Below, in pieces: positions 54,828 to 64,000 of a stretch of 64,000 nt of DNA. The DNA is from Snodgrassella gandavensis (GTDB taxonomy: Bacteria; Pseudomonadota; Gammaproteobacteria; Burkholderiales; Neisseriaceae), in the NCBI RefSeq assembly GCF_914768025.1, contig NZ_CAJZCE010000005.1:1-64000 (forward strand), read 5' to 3'. The position numbers were made by a program, and so were the translations under genes. The notes below the pieces were generated by a model. It searched no databases. It saw only the letters and a list, made by a program, of their open reading frames with translations, and was not told the DNA's origin. Position 1 is the stretch's first letter; every line of letters begins with the position of its first letter.

Positions 54828-56549
54828 TCAAAACAGAAAATACCGCTGTGCCAGCGCCACTTTTTCAGCCGGTTCACAAGTAATATGCTCACCATTCACC
54901 CGTACTTCATAGGTTTCAGGATTGACACTGATTTCCGGCATAGCATCGTTATGAATCAGGTCTTTTTTGCCAATTGAACGACAATTGTGCACAGGTAAAG
55001 TTTGTTTACATAAGCCATATTGGCTGCGGATATCATTATCCACACCAGCCTGCGAAACAAATAATACTGCGGTATCCTGCACAGCACGGCCAAGTGCGCC
55101 AAACATGGGGCGATAGATAACAGGCTGGGGGGTGGGGATAGAGGCATTCGGATCGCCCATGCGCGCATAGCTGATGGTACCGCCCTTGATGATGATTTCT
55201 GGTTTTACACCGAAAAAGGCTGGTTTCCACAATACCAAATCGGCAATTTTGCCTGCTTCAATTGAACCCACATATTCGCTGATGCCCTGAGCAATGGCCG
55301 GATTGATGGTGTATTTAGCTAGATAACGCTTAATGCGGAAATTATCGTTGGCACCGGTTTCTTCAGCCAAGCGACCACGCTGCTGTTTCATTTTGTCAGC
55401 GGTTTGCCATGTGCGCACAATTACTTCAGCTACTCTGCCCATAGCCTGTGAGTCGGAACTCATAATCGAGAATACGCCCATATCATGCAGTATATCTTCA
55501 GCGGCAATGGTTTCCGGGCGGATACGCGAATCGGCAAAGGCCACATCTTCAGCCACGTTTTTATCCAGATGATGACACACCATTAACATATCCAGATGTT
55601 CGTCTATGGTATTCACGGTAAACGGGCGGGTAGGATTGGTAGAAGCCGGCAGTACATTCGGATACATCGCGGCTTTGATGATATCCGGTGCATGGCCACC
55701 ACCGGCACCTTCGGTATGAAAGGTATGGATTACCCGGCCATCAATAGCCTGCATGGTATCCTCAAGAAAGCCACCCTCATTCAGGGTATCGGTATGAATC
55801 GCTACCTGCACATCCATTTCATCTGCAATCTGTAATGAAGCATGGATTACCGCGGCGGTTGCACCCCAGTCTTCGTGGATTTTCAGCCCCAGTGCACCGG
55901 CAGCTACCTGCTCGCGTAATGGTTCCAGACTGGCACAGTTGCCTTTGCCAAAGAAACCCAGATTAACCGGCGCCTGTTCGGCAGCCTGCAACATTTTTTG
56001 AATATGCCATGCACCCGGAGTCACTGTAGTGGCATTAGTACCATCGGCAGGCCCGGTACCTCCTCCGATCATGGTGGTAATGCCGGATTCAATGGCATGG
56101 GTAATCTGCTGAGGAGAGATAAAGTGGATATGGGTATCAATTCCGCCGGCAGTGGCAATCAGATTGGCGCCGTTATGCACTTCGGTAGCAGCACCGATAA
56201 TCATGTTCGGGTGTACGCCATCCATGGTGTCGGGGTTTCCTGCCTGACCGACAGCCACTATTTTGCCATCACGAATACCAATATCGGCTTTTACTATTCC
56301 CCAGTAATCTAGTATCAGTACATTAGTGATAACCATATCAAGCACATTCTGATTGCTGCGTGGTGCTGTAGCTGATTGTGCCATACCATCGCGAATGGAT
56401 TTACCGCCGCCAAATTTGCCCTCATCACCATAGGTGAGTAAATCGCGTTCAACTTCAGCAAATAGCTCGGTATCACCCAAACGTACTTTATCACCCACGG
56501 TTAGCCCATAGGTGGCGACATACTGCTGGCGGGAAATTTTCAGGCTCAT
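54828..56549 (-). CDS. ureC: Urease alpha subunit
   Basis: This 573-aa catalytic subunit shows [11 protein letters not shown] (Ni-binding His), GLKIHEDWG (carbamylated Lys), [27 protein letters not shown] (flap His) and [10 protein letters not shown] (Ni Asp). All metal ligands seem present, so it should be active. It hydrolyses urea to ammonia and carbamate. Length is normal for the family. Confidence 0.97.
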   Translation of the reverse strand: MSLKISRQQYVATYGLTVGDKVRLGDTELFAEVERDLLTYGDEGKFGGGKSIRDGMAQSATAPRSNQNVLDMVITNVLILDYWGIVKADIGIRDGKIVAVGQAGNPDTMDGVHPNMIIGAATEVHNGANLIATAGGIDTHIHFISPQQITHAIESGITTMIGGGTGPADGTNATTVTPGAWHIQKMLQAAEQAPVNLGFFGKGNCASLEPLREQVAAGALGLKIHEDWGATAAVIHASLQIADEMDVQVAIHTDTLNEGGFLEDTMQAIDGRVIHTFHTEGAGGGHAPDIIKAAMYPNVLPASTNPTRPFTVNTIDEHLDMLMVCHHLDKNVAEDVAFADSRIRPETIAAEDILHDMGVFSIMSSDSQAMGRVAEVIVRTWQTADKMKQQRGRLAEETGANDNFRIKRYLAKYTINPAIAQGISEYVGSIEAGKIADLVLWKPAFFGVKPEIIIKGGTISYARMGDPNASIPTPQPVIYRPMFGALGRAVQDTAVLFVSQAGVDNDIRSQYGLCKQTLPVHNCRSIGKKDLIHNDAMPEISVNPETYEVRVNGEHITCEPAEKVALAQRYFLF

Positions 56550-56655
56550 GGCAGGATTCTCTATTTAAGTAATCTGTAGCAATTATCTGTTATTTGATTA
56601 TTGGATATTTATCCGGAGTTTTGTATCAAAACTGTATATTGGTTAAGCAGGTAAA

Positions 56656-56970
56656 TCATTTATTACTTACGCTGCCATTAACAGCATTATGAAAACCAAA
56701 TACTTTTTTATGGCCACCATATTCGGTTAGCTCCACCGTTTTGGCTTCACCGGGCTCAAACCGCACAGCATTACCTGATGGGATATTCAAACGCATACCC
56801 CGTGTATGCACACGCTCAAACTCAAGTGCAGCATTGGTTTCATAAAAATGATAGTGCGAACCCACCTGTATCGGGCGGTCGCCACGGTTAACCACGGTAA
56901 TGGTGAGGGTACGGCGGTTCTGATTGGCAATGATATCATCTGCGGCCAGTATATATTCTCCCGGAATCAT
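56656..56970 (-). CDS. ureB: Urease beta subunit
   Basis: This 104-aa subunit has [27 protein letters not shown] and [16 protein letters not shown], standard UreB motifs. It is a separate subunit rather than a fusion with UreA. It lies 106 nt ahead of ureC. Confidence 0.95.
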   Translation of the reverse strand: MIPGEYILAADDIIANQNRRTLTITVVNRGDRPIQVGSHYHFYETNAALEFERVHTRGMRLNIPSGNAVRFEPGEAKTVELTEYGGHKKVFGFHNAVNGSVSNK

Positions 56971-57063
56971 ACCGTTTCTCCTGAATATGTATGGTGCGAA
57001 TATTATTTGCTGTTAAATAATTATTTCGCCCATAGCGAATGTTTACAGTAACTGAATCATGCT

Positions 57064-57366
57064 TTAGCGGATAGGCTGGTGTACGGTAACCAGTTTAGTG
57101 CCGTCGGGAAAAGTTGCCTCAATTTGCACTTCATGCACCATTTCAGCTACACCTTCCATGACATCAGCAGTGGTTAATAATGTGGCGCCATACTGCATTA
57201 ATTCGGCCACACTCATACCATCCCGCGCCGCTTCCTGTAGCTGGCTGCTGATATAAGCTATGGCTTCTGGATAGTTCAGTTTCACTCCCCGAGCACGCCG
57301 TCTGGCAGCCAGTTCTCCCGCCACAAACAGCATTAGTTTTTCCTGCTCACGACTGGTTAAATGCAT
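57064..57366 (-). CDS. ureA: Urease gamma subunit
   Basis: This 100-aa subunit begins with [20 protein letters not shown] and contains [12 protein letters not shown] and [14 protein letters not shown], typical of UreA. It is the first gene of the urease operon. The operon promoter should lie in 57367-57450, where no clear box stands out. Confidence 0.95.
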   Translation of the reverse strand: MHLTSREQEKLMLFVAGELAARRRARGVKLNYPEAIAYISSQLQEAARDGMSVAELMQYGATLLTTADVMEGVAEMVHEVQIEATFPDGTKLVTVHQPIR

Positions 57367-57450
57367 AACTTTCTCTATAAATAGTCAATTAATGAATTAC
57401 ATTACTGCGCCTGACAATCTAAACTACTTTATACAAAGGTATTTAAAAAA

Positions 57451-57636
57451 CTATTTTTCTTTAAAATATTTATAAATTCTGTGAATAATAAGTAATACAA
57501 AAATAATTGTGAAAATCTTGCCAATCATTCTGCCTTGCTGGTAAGCAGTACTGTTTTTATCTACTACAGCAAAAGCATTAGTCATGGTAAGAGCAAATAC
57601 AGATAGTACCCACAAAAACTGTTTAATATATTTCAT
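57451..57636 (-). CDS. Small membrane or secreted protein
   Basis: This 61-aa protein has two hydrophobic parts, a signal-like start (FLWVLSVFALTMTNAFA) and a C-terminal segment (IGKIFTIIFVLLIIHRIY). No family is recognised. It is a stand-alone gene between ureA and the leuA terminator. Confidence 0.5.
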   Translation of the reverse strand: MKYIKQFLWVLSVFALTMTNAFAVVDKNSTAYQQGRMIGKIFTIIFVLLIIHRIYKYFKEK

Positions 57637-57780
57637 GGCTTCAAACTAATCGTATAAAGGGAAATTCAATTTTTCAAAACCCTTGTTTAAATCAGATATG
57701 ACTGAAATTTAATGGCTTTGTAAAATATCATAAACTTAATATAGTTAGTTTGTATAGCAAAATCTAAAATTTTTTTACAT

Positions 57781-57827
57781 AAAAAGTGCCTGTTCTTTGG
57801 TTGGAAAACCAAAGAACAGGCACTTTT
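57781..57827 (-). terminator. leuA terminator
   Basis: A long near-perfect hairpin AAAAGTGCCTGTTCTTTGGTT/AACCAAAGAACAGGCACTTTT-type stem with a three-base loop lies 41 bases past the leuA stop. It has T runs on both sides. Confidence 0.9.
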
Positions 57828-57867
57828 AGATTAATTAACTTTTAAGTATTTACTAATTTTACTTTGT

Positions 57868-59415
57868 TTATATCATCCCCTGAGCTTTAACGCGCGGCTG
57901 GCTATCAAGTTTATTCAGGGCAGACAGATAAGCTTTGGCACTGGCAACAAGAATATCAGTATCGGTGCCCTGCCCACTTACCAAATGGCCTTCACGAGAC
58001 AAACGCACGGTAACTTCTCCTTGGCTTTCTGGACCGGCAGTGATGGCATTAACTGAATACAGTTGTAAATCTGCGCTGCTATGCGCTTCAGACTCAATGG
58101 CTTTGAATACGGCATCAATTGGTCCTGAACCATGTCCACTAGCACGTTTTTCGTTTCCATCCAGATTAAAGACGATTTCTGCCACCGGTTCTTCACCAGT
58201 TTCACTGCGAATACTCAGTGATACGTATTTGTAGCGATCAGGAGTACGGTTTACCAATTCATCAGATACCAGTGCATGCAAGTCTTCATCAAAAATTTCA
58301 CGTTTTTTGTCAGCTAGTTCCTTAAAGCGGGCAAAAGCAGCATTCAGTGCTTCTTCACTATCGAGCTCAATACCCAGCTCCTGTAGTTTGGTGCGGAAAG
58401 CATTGCGGCCGGAAAGTTTACCCAAGGTCAGCCGGTTAGTACTCCAGCCAACTGATTCAGCAGACATAATTTCATAGGTTTCACGGCATTTCAGTATGCC
58501 ATCCTGATGAATGCCAGATTCATGCGCAAATGCATTGGCACCAACAATGGCTTTGTTCGGCTGAATCGGATAACCAGTAACAGTAGAAACCATTTTCGAG
58601 GTTGGTACGATTTGCGTGGTATCAATATTGGTTTCCAGCTCAAAAACATCGTAGCGAGTTTTCAATGCCATAACCACTTCTTCCAGACTGGCATTGCCAG
58701 CCCGTTCACCCAGACCATTGATGGTACATTCCACTTGCCGTGCACCGCCGCTTACTGCGGCCAGTGAATTGCCAACGGCCAGCCCCAGATCATTGTGGCA
58801 GTGTGCCGACCAGATAACTTTATCACTACCCGGGGTTTTCTGAATCAGTTCGCGGAAGAATGCTTCTGTTTGAAATGGAATGGCATAACCAACTGTATCA
58901 GGGATATTGATGGTAGTTGCACCTGCCTCAATCACCGCCTGACAGATTTCTGCGAGAAAATTGATATCACTACGCAGTGCATCTTCACAGGAGAATTCTA
59001 CATCATCGGTATATTCACGCGCTATTTTCACTGCCTTAACCGCAGTTTCCTTAACCTGCTGCGGTTTCATACGCAATTTATGTTCCATATGCAAGGGGCT
59101 GGTGGCGATAAAAGTATGAATACGTTTGCGTTTTGCTGGTGCAACTGCTTCGCCGGCCTTGCGTACATCACGCTCATTAGCGCGTGACAGAGAACATACG
59201 GTAGCATTTTGAATAATTTCAGCAATGCTATGAATGGCATCAAAATCCCCCGGGCTGGCAGCAGCAAAACCGGCCTCAATCACATCCACACCCAGTTTTT
59301 CTAACTGGCGTGCAATGCGGATTTTTTCTTCTTTGGTCATGGCCGCTCCCGGCGACTGCTCTCCATCGCGCAGGGTTGTGTCAAATATAATGACTCGATT
59401 ATTGGTAGTAGTCAT
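57868..59415 (-). CDS. leuA: 2-isopropylmalate synthase
   Basis: The start ATG at 59415 has GGAGAG eight bases upstream and gives 515 aa, close to the usual neisserial length. The catalytic HMGL-like barrel shows [34 protein letters not shown] and [12 protein letters not shown]. The LeuA dimer regulatory domain covers the last 130 residues (leucine feedback). It catalyses the first step of leucine synthesis from 2-ketoisovalerate and acetyl-CoA. The frame is open upstream into an HTH domain (next entry), so a longer fused form is possible. Confidence 0.93.
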   Translation of the reverse strand: MTTTNNRVIIFDTTLRDGEQSPGAAMTKEEKIRIARQLEKLGVDVIEAGFAAASPGDFDAIHSIAEIIQNATVCSLSRANERDVRKAGEAVAPAKRKRIHTFIATSPLHMEHKLRMKPQQVKETAVKAVKIAREYTDDVEFSCEDALRSDINFLAEICQAVIEAGATTINIPDTVGYAIPFQTEAFFRELIQKTPGSDKVIWSAHCHNDLGLAVGNSLAAVSGGARQVECTINGLGERAGNASLEEVVMALKTRYDVFELETNIDTTQIVPTSKMVSTVTGYPIQPNKAIVGANAFAHESGIHQDGILKCRETYEIMSAESVGWSTNRLTLGKLSGRNAFRTKLQELGIELDSEEALNAAFARFKELADKKREIFDEDLHALVSDELVNRTPDRYKYVSLSIRSETGEEPVAEIVFNLDGNEKRASGHGSGPIDAVFKAIESEAHSSADLQLYSVNAITAGPESQGEVTVRLSREGHLVSGQGTDTDILVASAKAYLSALNKLDSQPRVKAQGMI

Positions 59416-59658
59416 TCTTGGTCTCTCCAAGGTAGCGTTCTTGTATTGCATAAAGGCATTGATATCCAGAGGCTTGTCCTGCTTCTCAGCCATCAGAATA
59501 ATTTTTTGTAACTGATTTAATGGCAATGAACCTCGCTTACGCCATTTATAGATAGCAGCGGTAGAGGCGGCACTATCTGGATAATGTTGTTTAAGTGCTT
59601 CGGCCAAAGCGTTTACACCACCAAAATAGGCAACTAAACGGTCTATATTCAACTGCAT
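59416..59658 (-). other. Cro/YdaS-like HTH reading frame fused in frame to leuA
   Basis: The frame upstream of leuA has no stop and encodes a small helix-turn-helix: [40 protein letters not shown]. The ATG at 59658 has AAAGG upstream and is a good start (the track start at 59685 is less likely). It reads directly into LeuA without a stop, for a fusion of about 596 aa. Whether the cell makes HTH-LeuA, LeuA alone, or both is not known. The helix pattern is typical of YdaS-like repressors. Confidence 0.65.
59417..59431 (-). promoter_or_regulatory. leuA internal ribosome site in a hairpin
   Basis: On the minus strand CTTGG-AGAGA-CCAAG places the Shine-Dalgarno GGAGAG partly in the loop and partly in the stem, just before the ATG at 59415. 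It could limit internal starts. Confidence 0.5.
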
Positions 59659-59668
59659 AACCGACCTT

Positions 59669-59740
59669 TTGTCCAATTTATTCATTTCATCAAGCTACAA
59701 TATATTTTATTGAGCTAATATACGTAAAATTGGACAATAA
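59669..59740. promoter_or_regulatory. Inverted TTGTCCAATTT copies upstream of HTH-leuA
   Basis: TTGTCCAATTTA (59669-59680) and AAATTGGACAATAA (59727-59740) are inverted copies of one sequence about 47 bases apart, around the leader of the HTH-leuA frame. They may be operators, possibly for the HTH itself. TTGTCC could also overlap a promoter box. Confidence 0.4.
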
Positions 59741-59854
59741 AACAAGCTAAATTTATTTCTTTCTTTTATTACACACACTGAATTTAGACATTTTGTACAA
59801 CAAATTGGCATAATAATTTATGCAGGCTTTAATAATTCAATGCATATAATTAAA

Positions 59855-59887
59855 CCGCCGGATTATCTTGAGCAGGATAAACGGCGG
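59855..59887 (-). terminator. Terminator after the secreted 141-aa gene
   Basis: The stem CCGCCGGATTATC/GGATAAACGGCGG (with mismatches) lies 24 bases past the stop of the gene at 59911. Confidence 0.6.
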
Positions 59888-59910
59888 CTATATGGCGGAT
59901 AATCGTGTTT

Positions 59911-60336
59911 TTAATTGGCTAAATCTCCTTTCAGAGCAACACCAGCAATCACTCCACCCGCATGACATTCATATACTTTTGAACTGGCCATACTGTTTTT
60001 CTTATAATAGCTGACAATATTGGTTACTTTAGCAGCATTATGAGCTGTAGCCTGTTCTTGCAACTGTTTAACTGCTGACAAAAATGCCCAGCGACAGGCA
60101 GCTTCGTCTGATTTACCGACACTATTGGTTTTACGATTGGTAATCAGACCAGGCTTCACTACATGGCCTGAGCTTTTAGCAAAATAAAGTTTTACATTTG
60201 GATTCAGCACTTGAGCTGCTTCCGGCGCATTAAGTGCATCCTGAATGGGCAACATTAATTTGTCATCACGCGCATAGGCAGCAGATATACAAGCCAGCAG
60301 TGCTACCAATGCGATTGATTGAGAAAACTTCTTCAT
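59911..60336 (-). CDS. Secreted protein of unknown function
   Basis: This 141-aa protein has a signal peptide (SIALVALLACISAAYA) and a small mature domain with KVTNIVSYYKKNSMASSKVY and ECHAGGVIAGVALKG. Similar proteins in Neisseriaceae are often misnamed excinuclease subunit; I think the fold is unrelated to UvrA. Two Cys suggest a disulphide. It is divergent to the PPTase gene. Confidence 0.65.
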   Translation of the reverse strand: MKKFSQSIALVALLACISAAYARDDKLMLPIQDALNAPEAAQVLNPNVKLYFAKSSGHVVKPGLITNRKTNSVGKSDEAACRWAFLSAVKQLQEQATAHNAAKVTNIVSYYKKNSMASSKVYECHAGGVIAGVALKGDLAN

Positions 60337-60370
60337 TCTTTACTCCTTTAATAAATAAAAAGTGTACTAC

Positions 60371-61015
60371 ATGATGAACCAAGACTGCCTGATTCTGCTT
60401 GCTTCTGCCGATGTATCCGGCCAGTATAGCAGTCTGAAACTGGATCAGGCAGACAAACAGCGTTTGCAACAGTATCCACAATTAGCCCAGCGTATTGACT
60501 GGCAAAGTAGCCGTTTTTTAAAACAGCAGCTTTCTGCTTCCTATGCTCAATTTTCTCTCACCCACAAAAAAGGCCACGCTGGCCTGATTGCCTGCTCCTC
60601 AGTACAGCATATACCGGGCATTGATATGGAGTATGCACAAGAACGCGATTTTCTGGCATTGGCACAGCTTTGCTACACTGCTAATGAACAGCGGTGGCTG
60701 ACGCAGCAATCTGATTTATCCACCGCTTTTTACCAGTTATGGACGCTTAAGGAAGCGTTTATCAAAATCAGTCATGGGCAATTAACTGACATGCGTCGGT
60801 GGTGTCTGATACCAACTGGATATGATGCAATCCATATTCCAGCTTTAAATCCTCCGGTGCAGGCTTATAGCTGTGTCATTGATAAACACTGGCATATTAG
60901 TGCAGTTTATCCTGCTGGCTGCTCTGTAGCAGCACAAAACTGTACTTATGGATTTGGCCGCTGGCATGATTATGTTTTTAACTGGCATCGGTGGCCGGTT
61001 AGCCCAGCCGTTTAA
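60371..61015 (+). CDS. 4'-phosphopantetheinyl transferase (Sfp type)
   Basis: The ATG at 60371 is preferred over GTG at 60362, giving 214 aa. Motifs GIDMEY and WTLKEAFIK are the Mg and CoA-binding signature. It would load the phosphopantetheine arm on the acyl carrier protein of the neighbouring fatty-acid-like cluster. It converges with the KS gene and overlaps its end by 17 nt. Confidence 0.85.
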   Translation: MMNQDCLILLASADVSGQYSSLKLDQADKQRLQQYPQLAQRIDWQSSRFLKQQLSASYAQFSLTHKKGHAGLIACSSVQHIPGIDMEYAQERDFLALAQLCYTANEQRWLTQQSDLSTAFYQLWTLKEAFIKISHGQLTDMRRWCLIPTGYDAIHIPALNPPVQAYSCVIDKHWHISAVYPAGCSVAAQNCTYGFGRWHDYVFNWHRWPVSPAV

Positions 61016-62225
61016 ATAAGAGAGAAGAATTTACCCCGCCAAACGCAAAATTATTATTCATGACAAATTCGGTATCGATAGTACGTGCGCTGTTGACAAT
61101 ATAGTCCAGTTCGCCACAACGGTTATCAATCTGGTTCAGGTTCAGGGTGGGTGCAAACCAGCCTTCATTCATCATCTGAATTGAGAACCATGATTCCAGC
61201 GCACCACAGGCACCCAGTGTATGCCCCAGATAACTTTTTTGTGAGCTGATGGGCACTTGTCCGAAAACATCCGCAGTAGCAAGGGTTTCGGCAATATCAC
61301 CCTGTTCTGTTGCCGTACCGTGACCATTAATGTAGCCAACCTCAGCAGCCGGCAGATGTGCATCCTCAAGTGCCATTTGCATGCAACGGCGCATGGTAGT
61401 GCGTTCCGGACGGGTAATGTGAGAACCATCGCTGGTACAGGCAAATCCAACTATCTCAGCATAAATTCTGGCTCCACGGGCTTTGGCCATTTCATATTCT
61501 TCCAGCACCAGAATACCTGCCCCCTCTCCAATAACCAGCCCGTCACGACTGGCATCATAGGGACATGGCGACCGTTCTGGCGTATCGTTGCGCAAACTGG
61601 TGGCAAACAGTGAATCAAATACAAAGGCTTCAGAAACGCATAGTTCTTCTCCTCCTCCAGCCAGCATCATATCAATCTTGCCATACTTGATTGCTTCATA
61701 AGCATAGCCGATAGCCTGATTGCCGGATGCACAGGCACTGGAAGTAGGAATCACCCGCCCTGTTAGGCCAAAGAAAATTGACAGATTGGCAGCGGTAGTA
61801 TGTGGCATGATGCGCACATAGGTATTGGCATTAAAATTCGCAGAACTGCCATTGAGGACAAGTTCACTGATGTCACGAATGTCCTGCGGGCTGCCAGTAG
61901 ATGAACCACAGGCAACGCCCATGCGCCCGTCTTTTATTGATTCGTCCCCAAGCAATCCTGCATCTGCCAGTGCGTCTTCCGCTGCCTGGGTACACATCTG
62001 GGCTACTTTCCCCATGCTACGTAGCTGCTTGCGCGTCCAGTGCGCTGGCGGGCGGTAGCCGAGAATGGGCGCAGCCAGTCTGGTATTCAAGTCTTTATAC
62101 CGTTCCCAACTGTCCATGTGGACTACTTTATTTTTGTAAGCCAGCAAGCCAGTTTTTACTGTCGGCCAGTCATGCCCCAGTGCGCTGACACCACTCATGC
62201 CTGTAATCACAACACGTCTCAACAT
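60999..62225 (-). CDS. Beta-ketoacyl-ACP synthase (aryl-polyene-type cluster)
   Basis: This 408-aa KS has the active-site Cys in TSSACASGNQAIGYA and both His (NGHGTATEQGD, LGHTLGACGALE). It is FabF-like, and the position beside a ketoreductase, a hotdog dehydratase and a second KS is as in aryl polyene clusters. It would extend the polyene chain. Overlaps the reductase gene by 7 nt. Confidence 0.88.
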   Translation of the reverse strand: MLRRVVITGMSGVSALGHDWPTVKTGLLAYKNKVVHMDSWERYKDLNTRLAAPILGYRPPAHWTRKQLRSMGKVAQMCTQAAEDALADAGLLGDESIKDGRMGVACGSSTGSPQDIRDISELVLNGSSANFNANTYVRIMPHTTAANLSIFFGLTGRVIPTSSACASGNQAIGYAYEAIKYGKIDMMLAGGGEELCVSEAFVFDSLFATSLRNDTPERSPCPYDASRDGLVIGEGAGILVLEEYEMAKARGARIYAEIVGFACTSDGSHITRPERTTMRRCMQMALEDAHLPAAEVGYINGHGTATEQGDIAETLATADVFGQVPISSQKSYLGHTLGACGALESWFSIQMMNEGWFAPTLNLNQIDNRCGELDYIVNSARTIDTEFVMNNNFAFGGVNSSLLFKRLG

Positions 62226-62959
62226 AAACCTCCATTCACAGCCAATACCTGCCGGGTAATGTAAGCGGCCTGTTCGGATACCAGAAAAGCCACAGCATGA
62301 GCCACCTCTTCTGCCTGTCCCATCCGATTCATGGGGATGGCTTTGAGAATCTCGGCAACAGGTACATGTTCATCAATCATTTCTGTTTCAATCAAACCGG
62401 GCGCCACGCAATTGACGGTAATTTTACGTTTGGCCAGCTCTACTGCCAGTGCTTTGGCTGCACCAATCAGGCCAGCTTTAGATGCACTGTAGTTTACCTG
62501 ACCCCGATTACCGGTTATGCCCGAAACAGACGCAACACAAACAATTCGCCCTGCTTTACGCCGGCGTATCATCGGCATCATCAGTGGATGCAGAACATTA
62601 AAGAAGCCATCCAGATTCGTACCCAATACCTGATCCCAGTCTTCATTACTTAGCGCAGGAAAAGCATTATCACGGGTAATACCCGCATTCAGTACCACAC
62701 CATAATAAGCACCATGCTGTTCTATATCGGCCAGTAAAGTTTCCTGACAGGCCTGCCGGTTACTGATATCAAAAGTCAGTATGCGGCTGCGGCCACCAAG
62801 TGCGGCAATCTCTGCCGCCACTTTTTCAGCCTCTACACGCTGGTTGCGACAGTGCAGCACAATATCCCAGCCGGCTCGAGCCAACGTCAGAGCTATGGCT
62901 TTGCCAATACCGCGGGCAGAACCGGTGACCAGAATGGTTTTATCGTTATTCATCATCAT
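62219..62959 (-). CDS. 3-oxoacyl-ACP reductase (FabG-like)
   Basis: This 246-aa SDR enzyme has the Rossmann motif VTGSARGIGKAIALTLA, NAGITRDNAFP and the catalytic YSASKAG. It reduces the beta-keto group formed by the KS with NADPH. It overlaps neighbours on both sides (7 and 14 nt), so the operon is tightly coupled. Confidence 0.9.
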   Translation of the reverse strand: MMMNNDKTILVTGSARGIGKAIALTLARAGWDIVLHCRNQRVEAEKVAAEIAALGGRSRILTFDISNRQACQETLLADIEQHGAYYGVVLNAGITRDNAFPALSNEDWDQVLGTNLDGFFNVLHPLMMPMIRRRKAGRIVCVASVSGITGNRGQVNYSASKAGLIGAAKALAVELAKRKITVNCVAPGLIETEMIDEHVPVAEILKAIPMNRMGQAEEVAHAVAFLVSEQAAYITRQVLAVNGGLC

Positions 62960-63419
62960 GCGTTAATATATTCTCATTAGGGCTGTATACATTGAGCGCA
63001 GCCTCAGCCAGTAGCTGGTTTGGCGTGCGGGTTTCATCACATAGCCATAGCTGGCTATCAAAAACGCCAAAACCATTGGCATCCTGTAAAGAGGCCTGAA
63101 TCTTAACCACCAATATAGCCGGTACGGGTAGTGTGGAAAAATAAAGCTGTAACTTTCTTGTTCCGAGTAAAAAGCCCAGCCGCACCGGTTCACCGGCATC
63201 ACAAGCTAACGCTCCGGCCCAGGCGGCAACGCCTTGAGCCATGATTTCCATGGCTGCCCAAGATGGTAAGCAACCATCAGTAACCAGTATCTGCTGTGGT
63301 TTTACGCAGGCATAAGCTGTCAAACTTTGCTCATCGTAAGCGGCAATTTCATCCAATAACACCATCCTGCCACTGTGTGGCAGTAGAGCAGCTACATCAT
63401 AAATTGGGGTTTGCATCAT
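62946..63419 (-). CDS. Hotdog-fold 3-hydroxyacyl-ACP dehydratase
   Basis: This 157-aa protein has the ApeI/ApeP-like start DVAALLPHSGRMVLLDEI with the catalytic His and WAAMEIMAQGVAAWAG. It would dehydrate the hydroxyacyl chain in polyene assembly. Start overlaps the upstream KS end by 23 nt. Confidence 0.82.
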   Translation of the reverse strand: MMQTPIYDVAALLPHSGRMVLLDEIAAYDEQSLTAYACVKPQQILVTDGCLPSWAAMEIMAQGVAAWAGALACDAGEPVRLGFLLGTRKLQLYFSTLPVPAILVVKIQASLQDANGFGVFDSQLWLCDETRTPNQLLAEAALNVYSPNENILTHDDE

Positions 63420-64000
63420 TACTCCCCATAATCAATGCTGTGTTATTGCCACCAAAAGCAAATGAGGTACTTAATGCTATGCGCGGACAGTCAGCAGCAA
63501 ATGTTTCCTGAAAACTGGTCAGATGAATGGGTGCTAATGCCGGGTCAATATGCGCATTAGCCCGGTGCGGTGGTAACTCGCCAGCAGGATTGGTTTGCTG
63601 ACTGATTACTGTCCATAAAAAAGCTGCTTCAAGGGCACCGGCTGCACCAAGTGTATGGCCGGTTAGTGCCTTGGTTGAAGCACAGGAAACTTTTGCACCC
63701 AATTCGCTGTGAATTGCCAGCGCTTCCATGGCATCATTCTGAATAGTACCGGTACCGTGCAGATTAACCCAGCCTACGGCACTTGCCGGTAACTGTGCTT
63801 TTTGTAAGGCCTGCTGAATCACCTTTCTGGCACCCGTAGCATCAGGTCGCGGGCTGGACATATGATAGGCATCACTGCTGGAACCATAACCTAATAATGG
63901 CAATCCCTTAGTCGAATCACGGGTCATCACGAATACAGCAGCCGCTTCACCAATATTGATACCATTGCGTGCAGCCGTAAATGGCTGACACTGCCCGGGT
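63397..64000 (-). CDS. Beta-ketoacyl-ACP synthase, partial (runs off the window)
   Basis: The C-terminal part of a second KS has VNLHGTGTIQNDAMEALAIH and ALTGHTLGAAGALEAAF (both catalytic His) and FAFGGNNTALI. The frame stays open to the window edge (GINIGEAAAVFVM), so the ORF-track start at 63930 is internal. The Cys part lies outside. It is the second KS type of an aryl-polyene-like cluster. Confidence 0.88.
   Translation of the reverse strand, partial: PGQCQPFTAARNGINIGEAAAVFVMTRDSTKGLPLLGYGSSSDAYHMSSPRPDATGARKVIQQALQKAQLPASAVGWVNLHGTGTIQNDAMEALAIHSELGAKVSCASTKALTGHTLGAAGALEAAFLWTVISQQTNPAGELPPHRANAHIDPALAPIHLTSFQETFAADCPRIALSTSFAFGGNNTALIMGSNDANPNL

Overview
The window looks like an AT-rich betaproteobacterial chromosome of the Neisseriaceae type. 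The order mltG-tmk-holB-pilZ-tatD, a urease operon, a LeuA close to the neisserial length and an aryl-polyene-type fatty acid cluster fit a gut-associated Neisseriaceae such as Snodgrassella. That assignment is an inference from gene content; I ran no search.

Region 1 (1-28.6 kb, nearly all on the minus strand) is a polymorphic-toxin locus. Two full-length Rhs proteins (1899-6101 and 19470-23834) carry Sec-type signal peptides and no PAAR or VgrG-like N-terminus. The second lies in an apparent operon behind a degenerate tandem rhodanese and a large secreted Ig/CARDB-like protein, and is followed by its immunity gene. Around and between the two lies an array of displaced toxin tips, Rhs-core fragments, toxin tails of 15-40 codons, and about fourteen intact or broken immunity-like genes. 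Most cassettes end in a hairpin terminator, several with the same core sequence. One broken IS3-family element and three IS end fragments sit at cassette breakpoints.

Region 2 (28.6-36 kb) is gene-poor. It holds an L,D-transpeptidase of the YafK type and a secreted 805-aa SdrD-B/CARDB-like protein with two decayed partial copies of itself, then about 2 kb of very AT-rich DNA and a dead XRE antitoxin.

Region 3 (36-43.2 kb) is a decayed prophage zone. It has a lysis cassette (holin candidate, M15 endolysin, nested Rz/Rz1), a DUF2335 protein, an intact BrnA next to a broken BrnT, a Toprim primase remnant, two copies of a roughly 0.5 kb phage segment, and a partial tRNA-Ala copy facing the intact tRNA-Ala(GGC). 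That pair suggests integration at the 3' end of the tRNA.

Region 4 (43.4-48 kb, plus strand) is housekeeping: mltG, tmk, holB, pilZ, tatD and a PhnP-like metallo-hydrolase. Region 5 (48-50.7 kb) is an AT-rich two-gene islet in which a 37-kDa nucleoid-associated-type protein overlaps a RelA/SpoT-type synthetase by 4 nt, a candidate defence or toxin-antitoxin unit. Region 6 (50.7-57.4 kb, minus strand) is a urease operon, ureABC-(membrane protein)-ureE-ureF-hupE/ureJ-ureG-ureD. Region 7 (57.4-64 kb) holds leuA, whose reading frame is open upstream into a Cro/YdaS-like HTH, a small secreted protein, a phosphopantetheinyl transferase, and the start of an aryl-polyene-like cluster (KS, ketoreductase, dehydratase, second KS running off the edge).

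The strongest candidates for something undescribed are the Sec-exported Rhs module with its rhodanese and Ig-like companions (a tail of a second companion copy survives upstream of the other Rhs), the immunity-gene archive, the NA37/RelA-SpoT pair, and the HTH-LeuA reading frame with an internal Shine-Dalgarno in a hairpin.
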